From: Arcuatula senhousia
Lineage: Eukaryota; Mollusca; Bivalvia; Mytilida; Mytilidae
Direction of reading: 5' to 3'
Assembly (NCBI GenBank): GCA_963971305.1
Contig: OZ020304.1
Coordinates: 22,837,755-22,901,754, forward strand
Length of the DNA stretch: 64,000 nucleotides
Part shown: in pieces, positions 24,601-35,496 of the stretch
Numbering within the stretch: the stretch's first letter is position 1
How the letters are laid out: the number at the start of each line of letters is the position of its first letter
Position numbers and translations under genes: made by a program
Notes under the pieces: generated by a model
Told to the model about the DNA's origin: nothing
Seen by the model: the letters and a program-made list of their open reading frames with translations, nothing else
The model's database searches: none

Positions 24601-27600
24601 ACTTACTAGTCTTGTATTAACAACTGGAAATAGTATAGCGATTGGTGCTCCAGATAACATGTAAAGATGGAATCTAAATATTGCTGTCACCATCTTACTA
24701 GGAGGGGCTGCTAAACAATATATCTGAAACAGAAACAAAAATATGTCATAAAATGAACAACCTGTAATATTCACAAGAAATACTTCTAGTAAACTCACAA
24801 ACTAATACTCAAACTTCATATCTAAATCAGTTGTATCAAACTTAAAATATTTATGAAAAACAGATATTTTAAAATAATCTTCAAATATTTTAAATGGATA
24901 ACTCCATTTAATTTTTCACAATCGATAAAATTAAGATTTGTAAAATCTGGGCCGACAGGGTTTTCTTTCCCACCGTGGATGAGTGGGAAGGTAAAAAAAG
25001 TCACTGACTATAGTGTATATGTATAGCAAATGAACAGATGGGCCATCCCCCAAACTTAACACCAATTTTAGTACCCCTCGGCATGACCAGGACATGTTTT
25101 TTTTGACAACACTGACTAGGAATATCATGAATAAAGAGCTGTAACACCCACCAAAATGGTCAACCAATACAGAAAATGATATTGTTATCAATATTTCTAC
25201 TGTAGTACAAATATTATGCAAAATTTCAAGTAAAAGATCAAAAACTGTTGAAAAAATTGAGTACTTCTATGAAAATGACAGATGGTCAAACAGCATTTTT
25301 ATGTCTTTAAAACAAGACAAAATGACAAAAGGAAATGAGTTTTCATGGAAACCTGAAATTACATTCTTTTTATAAACTACATATACCAAAGTTAACTTGG
25401 CAATGCCAGTAAAACTCATAATTATGGGAAATCAATTGTCTGCACAGGAAAAACAAATGGCAAGAAGAGGAATTTTAGTCTTGTTAATGACACATTTTGT
25501 TTAAAATGACAAGAAAAGTGATAATGCTGAAGTACATAGACAGTTTTACTCTTGGGAAAGCTGTGAAAACTAATAAATAAGGTCGTATAAAAACATTTGG
25601 AAAGTAAGTGCAATTAAACAGGATCCATGTATAGATGTGCATGAATAAAAACAGAACAAGTTTATTAACAATTATTGTTTAACATAATTTAAGTAAGTCT
25701 CCTAACTATATACAGAAAATATGTAGATGTACATGTATAGATTATTTACTCTAAATTTTAATTTCAAAGGGCCATAACTCCTACACAATTTTGAGGAAAA
25801 AATCTTCTTGTCTATGCAAGCTAAAAAATAATGCTATGCACAACTCTATATGTTGTACTTTGTTCAGTAATGTATCATGTGTGGGGGGGGGAGAATTGCA
25901 CTAAAAAGCTTTGTGACACATTGATGGATAGGCTAAGAAATTAGCAGACAAAGCGTGATGCAAAGCAAACGACCAGCACGCACCTACATATTACTAATCT
26001 GCATCCCAAAGTAACAGGGAGACTATTTAAGTGTTGAGCAAGTACTCCTCACTTACATTTAGAATTAAGAGCAACACTTTCAATACACTTGTCAAAGTTG
26101 AATTCAAACACAAATATGTGTTCAAAAAGGCTTTTCAGTACATAACATTGATCTTGATGAATTTGCTGAAAAGAGCAAATTAAATCCTTTTCTTCCATTT
26201 TTTTTACAGACATTTATCCGAACAGTTTTTATACTCCTGATGATTGATACAAATTATTAAGTCTCATGCGAAGTCACAATCCATTTTTAATCATGGAAAT
26301 ATTGGCAAAAAAGACAATATCTTTGGAGCTACAAAATACATCAATTTTTTTTTATATATAAAGTAATAAAATATTCTAATCAATAAAATTGTATTAAATT
26401 GAAAAATTATCCTTTGTATGAAAATCATTGCAATTTTATATTATTACTTTTAATGCCAATATCATAAAAAATTAAATCAATGAGACATGGTTCCAAATGG
26501 CAAACAAAAGATGATACAGTATTTACATCAAACAAAATTTAGGTCTTGCAAGTTCATAAATTAATCTAGATTTTGAGTCTTAATACTACATGTTCCTTAA
26601 CTATGCTCTCTGTGTTATGTATTTCAATGGTTTCCTTTTTTAATTAAAGACACATTTGTGTTCATATGATGAGACAAATATGCTCTGTATGCAAAAACAG
26701 GAAGTTGAAGTCAACAGGTCTTCAAATGGCTAAAAACATTAAGTTTGTAATACCAAGATACCTTTTTTTCACGAATTCACGATTCCAACCAATTTCACAT
26801 GTATTTAATTCATGTTTTTTATAAATGCTATTCATTTCATACATGTTATTTCATTTTGCTTGTACATGTATTTAATTTCACGAAAAATGCCTGACCATAA
26901 AATCCCCAAAAATAAACACCTCACAGAAAATGTATGTATACAGCAGCTTGATAAGAATTTTGTTGAGAAACTAACAGATATGAGCAAGAATTAACCTCCC
27001 CCACTTAAACTTTGGATCACCCAAAAAGGAGCAAGGGCATAAAAAGTGTCAACTGACATGCTTTACCAATAGTTTTCTTCTCTTGTTGTGTTAATTTGCC
27101 ATTGGAATCTTCATTTCATATGTCATTGATTTGCTAATTACCATAATCATTGGTATTCATCTTTATGACCCTTGTGTTTTCTGTAGGAAAGAATCAAACT
27201 ATTTACTGTAACTGAAGATAAATGATACATTGCAAATCTAAAAAACAATTTATAAAAAAAAACTTTTACACCAGAACTTCTCATCTTCATTTCCTTACTA
27301 TTGATTTTTCATTAAGTAGCTATATAGGAAGAGAACCATATGACAAAAGATTTATGTCCCTTTTTAAATCTAATCCATTGTCCCTACAATTTTGTCATGA
27401 AGCTCCAATTCACATGGGATTTTAAGGCTGTTTCCTACATCAACTTCAGATGTTATTAATGTGTTAAAACCAATAGCTGTGGGGTTTTATTTCTTTTAAA
27501 TAGGTTAAAGCAAAAAAATAAGAAATCTCAAAATTTAAGATAATTCTACATTATCTATGACTTAGTGTAAGATCTTAAAGGACATACATGTACATGTATT

Positions 27601-28382
27601 ACATTTCATTATTTTATTTAAATGAGATGAAATTTTTTACAAGATTTTACTGATAATACATGTAGTTGATATTACATCTAAACTTTTTTCTGGTTCTGTA
27701 ACTTCTGTTACATATTAATTATTCACTGTTTTAGAAACTATATATCACATACATCTAATTTAAAAGCATAATGTTATTTCTAAAAATGTCTAAGGATAAC
27801 AACAACATTGAGAATGTCAAAGGTTTCCTCAGTGTTCACCACAGGCTATTAAAGGGTGGAGGTCCACCTCGATGTTACTTTCGCTTATAGTTGACTCACC
27901 CCATGTACTGTACATGGACCCATGTGTGTTTGAAAAGAGAGTTCCCTTAACAGCAAGCAAGTTTATGTGGCACAATTGTCACAAATGTACAAGATATTGA
28001 AACTCACCTGAATCATTGTAGCTACATGACACGGATTGAGTATATAAATCATTTGTCTTGTTGCTAATTTGAATCCAAGTTCAATGCCAAAGGTCAAACA
28101 CATAATAACCAGCAGAATTCGTCTACCACAGAAGTCACCGTAGGTTTTTGCTGATACATTTGGAAGAGTTATTTTATAGAAGGCAATATACACAACAAGA
28201 CCTGCTACTAAAGTTGTAAGAACACATTCAATAATTCGCTGTTTTACGGACAAGAATGCTTGACATTCGTCACCTCCATTTCCAGCAAGATCAAAGTTCA
28301 CACCTGTAAAGGACCAGTCAAACCAACCAGGAGGGTTGATGCCAATATCGTTATCAGTTAACTGAAGGACGTCATCTTCCAT
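15228..28382 (-). CDS. TMEM164: TMEM164 (transmembrane protein 164), five coding exons
   Basis: TMEM164 is a multipass membrane protein. In mammals it is reported as a cysteine-dependent acyltransferase that makes C20:4 ether phospholipids and promotes ferroptosis, and it has been linked to autophagosome formation. Coding exons on the minus strand: 28382-28008, 24723-24607, 21924-21846, 21048-20948, 15611-15228. Every junction is GT-AG, phases match, and the total is 351 codons plus stop. Diagnostic segments that match the vertebrate protein as I recall it: AGNGG (N-terminal region), [17 protein letters not shown] with the presumed active Cys at residue 118, [30 protein letters not shown], and [15 protein letters not shown] (233-247). 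The start is the ATG at 28382; an in-frame TAA lies four codons upstream. The last ~90 residues are polar and unlike the vertebrate tail. Untranslated 5' exons were not located. Confidence 0.93.
15815..15963 (-). repeat. Inverted copy of the 297-430 repeat
   Basis: Reverse complement of the 297-430 unit: GCAGCATGATACTAC..CAACATG, GGGCCCAATATGGATAGTC, GACACATGCAGCC.TTGGTGGAC. It lies in TMEM164 intron 4, just before the last exon. Confidence 0.8.
16200..16600 (+). repeat. Retroposon-like repeat, tail shared with 53224-53350
   Basis: The segment TTCAGTTGTTTTGTGTTTC .. ACATGTTGTCTGTTTT .. CTGGTTTTGTCTCTGCC matches 53234-53345 (CAG.TCGGTTGTTTTGTGTG .. TGATTTTGTCTTTGCC). The shared end and the downstream CTTTCGGACTTTTGACATTCGG look like the 3' part of a common mollusc retroposon. 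The 137-residue frame through it is not considered a gene. Confidence 0.5.
16886..17359 (+). repeat. Left arm of the long-TIR element
   Basis: Contains three copies of TTGGTAAGTG (about 16914, 16924 and 17302) and an AAGATGGCGG motif near 16940, a good match to the YY1 site. A 65-codon frame (17082-17279) is present in both arms, with one codon difference (MPKKT versus MMKKT), simply because the arms are copies. Confidence 0.85.
17778..19112 (-). pseudogene. Non-LTR retrotransposon (LINE) ORF2 fragment, frameshifted
   Basis: Read on the minus strand, the segments appear in ORF2 order. 19093-18713 has [23 protein letters not shown] and [15 protein letters not shown] (start of the RT domain). 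18786-18187 has [23 protein letters not shown] and the catalytic [12 protein letters not shown]. 18056-17778 has [23 protein letters not shown], the conserved region after the RT. The first two overlap in different frames (a one-base shift near 18.75 kb) and a stop or deletion separates the third. The endonuclease and the extreme C terminus are missing. The 5' junction is an odd T10G8 homopolymer (19110-19128). Clade not assigned. Confidence 0.85.
19186..19658 (-). repeat. Right arm of the long-TIR element
   Basis: Inverted copy of 16886-17359, including the TTGGTAAGTG motifs, the YY1-like site and the 65-codon frame on the opposite strand. Confidence 0.85.
19690..20915 (+). repeat. Tandem array, about 182 bp unit, seven copies
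   Basis: The core GAACCATGAAA.T.GGGTCA recurs at about 19718, 19868, 20049, 20231, 20412, 20596 and 20779 (spacing mostly 181-184 bp; the first pair is shorter). Copies share GTAGACCATAACCCCAACTG, ATCAGATGCCTAGCTATTAT and TTCATTTTCCACAAAAGTC. The later copies are more alike, suggesting growth at the right end. It stops about 30 bp short of TMEM164 exon 4. Open frames here are repeat artefacts. A diverged inverted version is at 48.1-48.7 kb. Confidence 0.9.
20948..21048 (-). CDS. TMEM164: TMEM164 coding exon 4
   Basis: 101 nt. It completes the split Gly codon and leaves in phase 0. The acceptor is TTTTCATAG; the donor is GTAAGT at 20947-20942. Encodes VYSPEP .. FDWAAFS .. [13 protein letters not shown], matching the vertebrate YTPEPL..FYHF..LQ segment. 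It is not visible as a long frame because it is short. Confidence 0.9.
21049..21845 (-). other. TMEM164: TMEM164 intron 3
   Basis: AT-rich, bounded by the exon 3 donor and exon 4 acceptor. No mobile element recognised. Confidence 0.7.
21846..21924 (-). CDS. TMEM164: TMEM164 coding exon 3
   Basis: 79 nt, entering in phase 0 and leaving one base. The acceptor is TTTCAG just upstream of 21924; the donor is GTGAGT at 21845-21840. Encodes [12 protein letters not shown] and a hydrophobic segment ending YLLTKG. Confidence 0.93.
21925..24606 (-). other. TMEM164: TMEM164 intron 2 with repeats
   Basis: Contains a repeat piece at about 22970-23110 (TTGCGAGATGGGGCATTAT, inverted relative to 35505-35535), a two-copy GCGCATTAA..AATATATGCAAATT repeat at 24125-24187, and the foldback element at 24250-24412. 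No other exon seen. Confidence 0.6.
24250..24412. repeat. Foldback (hairpin) element in TMEM164 intron 2
   Basis: The left arm GTTCTTACACTCGTTATTTATTG..GAAGATC.GGGAATTTCTTCCAC pairs with the right arm GTGGAAGAAATCCCTGATCTTC..AATAAAGACTCGTGTAAGAAC. A nested pair (TAAGAAATT / AATTTCTTA) surrounds a GC-rich centre CTGCTGCGCTCCACTCG. Confidence 0.8.
24607..24723 (-). CDS. TMEM164: TMEM164 coding exon 2
   Basis: 39 codons, phase 0 on both sides. The acceptor is TTTCAG at 24729-24724 and the donor GTAAGT at 24606-24601. Encodes [10 protein letters not shown] .. FPVVNTRL, which continues the NPCH helix and matches the family. Confidence 0.93.
24724..28007 (-). other. TMEM164: TMEM164 intron 1
   Basis: 3.3 kb between exon 1 and exon 2 with consensus ends. 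Mostly AT-rich. A segment near 25750-25990 (GGGCCATAACTCC, G-run) and one near 24950-25150 (CCCACCGTGG..) look repeat-derived. No nested gene found. Confidence 0.6.
28008..28382 (-). CDS. TMEM164: TMEM164 coding exon 1
   Basis: Residues 1-125, ending in phase 0 at CAG before GTGAGTTT (donor at 28007-28001). Includes the AGNGG region, one hydrophobic segment ([13 protein letters not shown]), [11 protein letters not shown] and the NPCH motif. A longer frame beginning at a TTG (28391) exists, but the ATG with an AAAA leader is the realistic eukaryotic start. Confidence 0.93.
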
Positions 28383-29384
28383 TTTTCCCAAACTTTAAAA
28401 TTTTGTTCCCTTGCTTTTGAATTATCTTTGGTTTTTCCCTAGCTGTAAAAGTCTTGTGGATTGATGTCAATAATATTATACTGGTATCATCCGTCTCTAA
28501 CACTGCAAATATAAATGCCAATAAATAGATTACAGATGCAAATAACATAAATAATAAATAAAATGCATCTAACAATATAACAACATTATCACTAATTAAA
28601 TAATCACACTAATTAACTTATCTGATTATATGGTATCTCTAAATAAATCTTTTATAGCTTTACCTTTGGCTTCAACTCAGATCAACCTTTCATATAAATA
28701 GGCAAATAACATCTAGCCTAAGCATCTTCAATGATGCAGGTAGCTTCATATAATGACACTGAATATTTTCAAATTAGTACTACTGGAATTAAGTGTGATA
28801 TCTTATAAAGAAGCAAGGAATCCAATTTGTAATTTGATTATTGGACACTATGAAGGTGTAATAGGAAATGGATCTTACCATCCGTCAGTAATTAACGTAG
28901 AGAATTGACAGAATTTATTTTTTTAAGAATTAATCTAATTTTTTTCTTATATCAATGATAAATTTTATCAAAAATTTCAAAATCAAATGTACTTCTATAA
29001 AACTATGTATGCACAGAGATGCACAAGCCGAGTATGCCAAAACTAACCAAAACTTTAATATAAGTCATTACAGGCATTTTATATAATGCGAAAAACATCC
29101 TTGCAAAACATCAATCTAGTGTGAATCTTTTTTATTATTAGAGTTATTGTCCAAAAACCACTTTTTTGAAAAATTCATTAACATTTTCTGTCCCTGGTGT
29201 CACCTTAATATTTGGTGTGATTCCAAAAAACACTAGTGCTCTCTTCTGTCATGGTACCTGGTATAGAAATAACATTGTTTCATTTAAATTGGTTGAAACT
29301 TTGAGTAACTCAAAACTGTCTAGAGACCGCTTTTTAAAGAAAATTTTCAACCTTTTTCTGCTGTTGTTGTAACAGTGTGTTCTT
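28383..29384. other. Upstream of TMEM164 start
   Basis: An in-frame TAA lies just upstream of the start codon, so any further exon is 5' UTR. No GC-rich promoter island is obvious within 1 kb, so transcription may start at a distant 5' exon. Confidence 0.35.
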
Positions 29385-29720
29385 TCCACCAGTGAATTAT
29401 TTCCTGAGGTTAAGTTACACTAGTGTAAAATTTCCAATGGAAGTTTTGCACTAGTTTATTTCTTCCATATATAGTGTAGATTTTCCACAGTAAAATTTGT
29501 ATCTAAATTTTGAGAAAAAAAACCCACAATTATTAAGTGTGAAATATGTATACATGTAATAATATTTCCTACTCAATGATCTTTATTAAAAGGATGCAAT
29601 ATTTACAATGGAAAATCTACTGTGATTTTGCATGGAAAAAATAAAGTAGTGCAAAAAGTCCATAGTAAATTTTACACTAGTGTAACTATTCCATAGGGAA
29701 AAAATATGTGTACACTGGAA
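29385..29720. mobile_element. Palindromic MITE rich in ACTAGTGT
   Basis: The left side TTTCCTGAGGTTAAG|TTACACTAGTGTAAAATTT .. TTTTGCACTAGTTTAT .. GTAGATTTTCCA is mirrored on the right (TGGAAAATCTAC .. ATAAAGTAGTGCAAAAAG .. AAATTTTACACTAGTGTAA..CCATAGGGAAA). Arms are about 110-130 bp with indels. Further ACTAGTGTAAA pieces at 29830 and 30370 suggest related fragments nearby. No coding capacity. Confidence 0.7.
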
Positions 29721-30458
29721 GTCAGGGGCTGAGAAAATTAAAAGTAAAGTTTAATTATCTCAGTCAGGGGTCACACTTTAATAATTTTGATTTCTTAAAA
29801 TTCTTGTCATAGCACAAAATACACTAGTGTAAAGTGTCTATATTTATCACATTTTGTATGTTTCTCTTCAACATAGAATTTTTAAAATAAATTCAAATAG
29901 TGTTTTATCGTTACATTTTTTTATATAATAATCATTAACCATCTATACCTGGAATGTAAGCATGATAACTATAATATTTGTAGGAACAAATACATTACAC
30001 TAGGTATAACCAGTGTATAAAACTATTTTGAATATCTTTACCTGTACTAGGAATTTTAATTAACATGTTTTAATAATGATAATGCCCTTCAATTTTCCAA
30101 GAAATCAATACCTACCGGTATTTTAGTCCAGCATGTACTTTAAAAGTCCTTGATACTTCTGTTGCACCACTGTTCAATGATAGTGTTATTTATGAAAAGA
30201 ATCTTTGTCTTTTAAAACCAAAAATTAATCAATTAACTTACCTTGATTTAAACATAAAGGTGACATCAATATAAACTTTTGATATTATTCGTCATGTGAT
30301 GAAAACAAAAATATAAACAAAACTTACCTGTGTTATTATCAGTTTTACTCTATTTATGGAATACTGACACTAGAGTAAAATTTCCTAGTGGAAAAACTAC
30401 ACGCCGGAATAAAAGTACTCTTACAGTTAAAGTTTGTATATTTATTAGATATTTTGTT

Positions 30459-31000
30459 TTAAAAACTATTACGTATACTGTTATTTATTTGGCAGTCAAA
30501 AAAGAAGTGTGCCTCGTCATCCAAGACATTGCATATTTTACAAAGTCTCTGATCACGAGGGATGTTTTTGTATCTCCCAACCTCAACAGCCAAGTTATGG
30601 TCACTAATGCGAAATTTAGTAAGAGTTTTTCGACTATTGAAATTGGGGATTTTCAAATAATCTGCCATATTCATATTTAGCTTTAATTTGCTATATAGAT
30701 ATAACTTAGAGCTATTATCAAATTTTACAATTTTGTTCATGAAGACTTCTTCATATTTATCATTGATAATTCTTTTACTGTTGTTTTTAACTTTAACTTT
30801 TATAACTTTATAAAGTTTATCAGGAAACTCTAAATCTTCTTTATCTATTTGAAATTGATTCAAAATAGAGGTAGCAAAACTATACCAAGTATATATACCC
30901 TCATTGCTAAGGGTTTTGTTAACAACAAGAGCTTCTTTAACCAATGGATTAATACCCTGAGAGTTAATTCTGGAATAAAAAGTATTCACTTGTTAAAGAC
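30459..31000 (-). pseudogene. LINE ORF2 C-terminal fragment
   Basis: A 176-codon frame on the minus strand matches the region after the RT in non-LTR elements: KTLTKFRISDHNLAVEVGRY, then a zinc-knuckle-like CKICN..DDEAHFFFDC (C-x2-C-x8-H-x4-C). It lacks RT and endonuclease and is a 5'-truncated copy. Together with the 17.8-19.1 kb fragment it covers adjacent, non-overlapping parts of what looks like the same type of ORF2. Confidence 0.8.
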
Positions 31001-31439
31001 TTTTTGAGTTTTTGTCCTGAAAGCCCACCATCATCATAACAAAAACTTCATTGCAACTCGGCTAAAAATCTGTAAAACATACTGAGACAATATTTACATT
31101 CATTTTGGTTTCATTTACCTTTATTTCTAAAAATTGTCAGTAAATTATTACCAATATTCAATAACAACTATCTTCTGAAGATTTTTCCTATGATAATATC
31201 CATTTTGATCAATATCCCCTTAAATGTCAAGTGTAATTACTAACCCCTTCAAATCGTTTTTATCTATCGCTCATTGACACGTAAGAAAAATCTATAGATC
31301 TATTCTCAAGACAGTTCCAAGGTCTTGGGAATATGTAACAAGAGCTCATTGATTTTTTATTTTACTAAATTTATACAAGAATGCCTCTATATGCAGAAAA
31401 TATACACAACAAGTAAATCTGTGAGCTTATGCTCACTAG

Positions 31440-31870
31440 TGATATCATACCCCCACTCCCTAAACTATGCCATGCATACAAGTTCAAATACTTGGTAAAC
31501 AGGAAGTAGTTGACCTAGGAACAGAAAATCACTATACACCATATGGGACTATAGGATAAAGCTATATGCAAAATATCAGACCTTTATCTCTTGCAGCTGC
31601 TGAGAAATGTTGAAGAAAATTTTCCATTCACTTTCATTTTTCTGCTAAAATCAAAGTATTTGGTAAACAGGAAGTAGTTGACCTGGGAACATAAAATCGC
31701 TTTACACCATATGGGACTGTAGGACAAAGCTATATGCAAAATATCAGACTTCTATCTCTAGTAGTTGCTGAGAAAACTGTGACGAAAATTTTGGTTACCG
31801 ACAAACGGATGGACAGACAAGAGTAAAACAGTATACCCCGGTACCCCCCTCTTCTTCAAAGCAGTAGTAT
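31440..31870 (+). repeat. Dispersed repeat with two 170-bp units
   Basis: TTGGTAAACAGGAAGTAGTTGA occurs at about 31492 and 31662. Each is followed by CACCATATGGGACT.TAGGA.AAAGCTATATGCAAAATATCAGA. It ends GACAAACGGATGGACAGAC..CCCCGGTACCCCCCTC. It shares ACAGGAAGTAG and GCTGAGAAAACTGT with family B. Confidence 0.8.
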
Positions 31871-31928
31871 AAAAATGTAAAGTATGAATATAATATAAGT
31901 TATGTTAGTAATTATATCAAACATTTAA

Positions 31929-32775
31929 AAGTCTAGAACAAGAGTTAACACTAAAGTATGTCTCACCTGTCGGCACCATCAGAAACAATTATTCTTTCTT
32001 ACTTCCACTATATTTTGAATTTACATGGATTTTCAGTTTCTGAGATCAAAAGATGTTTATAGAACTTCAACATTGCAAATATATGCAATAAAATAATCAA
32101 AGTCACTCAACCAAAAAATCAATGTCAAGGTCAAAAGATGAGGATGTAACTGTGCTAAGCTACTACTGGGGCATATGCATACCAAGTTTCATCAACCTAG
32201 GACCTATAGTTCTTGAGATATGGAGGTGCTCGCAAAACTTTCCATTGTTATTATATGTATTGAAAATTGTTAAAGTCACTCAACCAAAAAATCAAGGTCA
32301 AGGTCAAAAGATGGGGATGCAACGGTGCTAATCTACTACTGGGGCATGTGCATACCAAGTTTCATCAACCTAGGACCTATAGTTCTTGAGATATAGAGGT
32401 GCTCACAAAACTTTTTCATAGCTATTATATGTATTTTAAATTGTCAAAGTCACTCAACCGAAAAATCAAGGTCAAGGTCAAAAGATGGGGATGCAACGGT
32501 GCTTAGCTACTACTGGGGCATATGCATACCAAGTTTCATCAACCTAGGACCTATAGTTCTTGAGATATGGAGGTGCTCGCAAAACTTTTCCATTGCTATT
32601 ATATGTATTGAAAATTGTCAAAGTCACTCAACCGGAAAATCAAGGTCTTGGTCAAAAGATGAGGATGCAACTGTGCTAAGCTAGCCTACTACTTTTCCAA
32701 AAAGTTAACACCGCCGTCGCCGTCGCCGCCGGTAAAGTAACACCTATGTCCCGCTCTGCTTCGCAGTCGAGACAA
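31929..32775 (+). repeat. Element with 174-bp tandem core and (GCCGTC)n tract
   Basis: The head GAGTTAACACTAAAGTATGTCTCACCTGTCGGCACC also occurs at 16736-16775 (truncated copy in TMEM164 intron 4). The core CACTCAACC..AAAATCAAGGTC recurs at 32104, 32277, 32451 and 32625 (173-174 bp). The end has ACACCGCCGTCGCCGTCGCC..TCGAGACAAAAAG, mirroring the head (TGTCTC / GAGACA). Frames inside are repeat artefacts. Confidence 0.85.
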
Positions 32776-32924
32776 AAAGCATTTTAGTAGGCCAAATATA
32801 AAATGAAACTCATACTCAAGTTAATGTTTTATCCCCAAATACATTGTATCAACTTCAAATATTGGTACCGGTAATTTATAGTTAATAAAAAAATATTAAC
32901 AAATTAAGAAGAAATGTGAATATG

Positions 32925-33140
32925 GGACAAGGGTGCCCCTGCTGGCCCCAACAGGAAGTAGAAGTCTGACAGGTCTGAAAGTCGCTAATAGGACATATAA
33001 TTTGTCATTCTGAATCTCCCTGCCAATTTAAGTCCTCATGTACGGTTTATGAGAAAAGCTTGACAGAAATTAGTACGGACGAACCGCCATAAGTAAATCT
33101 ATATGCTCCCCAACATGTCGTTGCAGGGGCAAAAAAAAAT
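32925..33140 (+). repeat. Dispersed repeat with mirrored ends
   Basis: Starts ACAAGGGTGCCCCTGCTGG..AACAGGAAGTAGAAG and ends CCCCAACATGTCGTTGCAGGGGC. GGTGCCCCTGC and GCAGGGGC are inverted. Contains the recurring ETS-like AACAGGAAGTAG. A related piece (CAGGAAGTTGAAGTCAACAGG) is at 26697. Confidence 0.6.
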
Positions 33141-34030
33141 TGTGTAAATTATAAGGAGCAAAATATTTTCCATTCAGTAGATTAAGTAGATATAAAATAG
33201 CATCAGTAGGAGAATAATATAAATAACTTCTGGGTTCCTTATTGAATTTTCCCAGAAAATTGACTACTATGAGTCGTTTAAACTGACATCACTGAGCTCA
33301 AATGTAGAATTCAAACAAAATCAAAGTTTTCAATCCCAAAGGGCAATCTTGAGACAGGTTTTCATTATAAAGTTAATCAATATGATGATGGCAAAATTCA
33401 AATAAATCTCTGAAAGGGGAGTTCAATCTCATTTATAAAATACAGACTTCTTTTATTTCTCTTGGGGTACTGTTATGTTTCATTACATTTCAGAAGATTC
33501 CATGCAAATGTTTTTACCCCTCTTGAGTATTTCACTTTGCTACCATTTATAGCAATGGATACAAAGTGTTTAACAAAGGGTTGCATATCCCCACTTCACT
33601 ATCCAGAAAACAGGAAGTAGGTGACTAATGGACCAGGTAAGGAGAGGCACAGTACAACTTCAGCTCTGTACATGTGAAAATGTTATCACCAGGCAGTTGC
33701 TAAATTTTGACATGTCGGTTTTCCTGTCATTATTTTCCCTATTTAAAGTATATCTTGGAAAAAAACGGATACTCTTCAAGAGAAGTTGAAAATTAACTAT
33801 TTTTTGCACTACTTGATAGTAGGAGCTGATGGTCAATGTGCGACTCAAAAATATACCATATTATTGTCATAGCCTGAAAAACTAAGTTGTAAGGTTTTTT
33901 ACACAGAAACCAGTATAAAACTACAGAATCAAACAAAATCCTTATATTAAATAATTTATGAAAGGATAGCCCACATCAAATTCCTATGGCAACGGGCTAT
34001 GGGGCTACAGCTTAATACGAAAACTGCCAG
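33141..34030. other. Intergenic sequence, one repeat piece
   Basis: AAAACAGGAAGTAGGTGACTAATGG near 33605 is another fragment of the AACAGGAAGTAG repeats. Nothing else identified. Confidence 0.4.
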
Positions 34031-34280
34031 GATTGACCATTTAGCTTGAAGGGAGGCTTTGGTTTTTGGTTCTGGTCAGAATTTTTTTTCTATTTTTCAA
34101 AGGCGGTCACAACAATAAAATTTTCTTTATTTATAGCACTTTTTGATATTGCCGAAATCCTTCTTTAAAATATATTTTCTTGACCTCCCTTGCCCAAATA
34201 TCTTTTTCATCAAAAATCTGATATAAAATATATTTTTAGGCAAAAACCAAGGACCTGCTTTCAAGTTAAATGGTCAGTCC
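34031..34280 (+). mobile_element. MITE family A, copy 1
   Basis: Inverted ends GATTGACCATTTAGCTTGAA and TTCAAGTTAAATGGTCAGTCC. Internal landmark TTTTTGGTTCTGGTCAGAATTTTTTT. Two more copies with the same ends are inside the giant transposon (51107-51470 inverted; 53351-53610). No coding capacity. Confidence 0.85.
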
Positions 34281-35490
34281 CTTATTGTTTACTTGAACCT
34301 GCTAGCTATTGCTTGAATCTGAACCTTTAAATTTTATCTGAAATACATGTAACACTCTTTGCAAAAGGAAATTTACAAAGATGAAATAATATTGATAAAA
34401 TAACACAAAACAGTAAACCAGCAAGTCTATGACAGTTTTTTATAGTCTTTCCAGCCTTTTTATTTTCGACAAAGAAGGCTTTTTTTTAGTTTCTGTCTTA
34501 CCTATGCATTTTTTTAAAATTATGGTGACTGATTCATTTCTTTTTTCATTAAATTCTATACTTGATGAACATTATAGCCATATTTTCAACCCATTCCCCT
34601 CTGTTTTTTTCATAAAAAGGTGGAAATTTATGTATTTAGTTCAAGAAAAAACATCGCTCCAATAACACTATCAGAAAAAAAATACATGTATTGGGAGTAT
34701 ATTAATACTTTTTTTGTGCATTTGGTTAAACTGTGAAGCCAAAAAAAAAAGCTTTCCATGTATTTAAATGTCAATAGTTCTTCATTAAGTTAAGGCATTT
34801 ATATTTAATTCAAAGAACATCTGCCGTTTTCCAAAAGTAGAAGAAAATTGGAATAGTAGTCATTTATATATATGTAGGTTGTAAAAAATGGAAACTTGAC
34901 ATTTGTATGCCTGTACATTAATCATCATTTAACATACACTAAAACAAAATGTACATGTGCTTGTAACAGTTTTTATAAATAAAATACAGGTCAATTTAAA
35001 CGAGGTGAAAGTACATGTATACATTACTGCCTGTTCATAACATAGAATAATTTACCATACTCTAAGGTTGCTGCAAGTCCATCGTTTGTTTTTTTTTTAA
35101 ATGACCAGCAGGATTTTTGGTTTATTCACTTTTTGTACATTTTTTCTGTCAAATCAGTTTTATATAAAGTCACAGAGCCACAGCAAATGAACAGAGAAAA
35201 TAATAATACTACAATATGTATTTGGTTTTTGCTTTTTTTTTTTTTCTAAATCAATAGCTTTTCCTGAAAAATTACTAATAAACATTTATCAGCTGATTTT
35301 TATAATATCTTTCTCAGTTAAAACTTTAAGCAGACTATGCCAGAATGAGAATTTTGAACAAGATACAAATATTAACTAAAGCAATAAAACATAAAACATG
35401 TATAATATGGTGCAAGCATGTTTTTGGTTTGAGTTAATTGAGCACAACTCAATTGGTCAGAAACATACATTCTGGAATCTCAAGAAAACA
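34281..35490. other. AT-rich intergenic sequence
   Basis: Homopolymer-rich; no repeat family or exon recognised. Confidence 0.4.
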
Positions 35491-35496
35491 AGAATA

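Noticed and set aside
28372..28575. Minus-strand frame upstream of and overlapping the TMEM164 start
   Set aside because: In a different frame from TMEM164 exon 1 and without splice or homology support; probably 5' UTR or intron.
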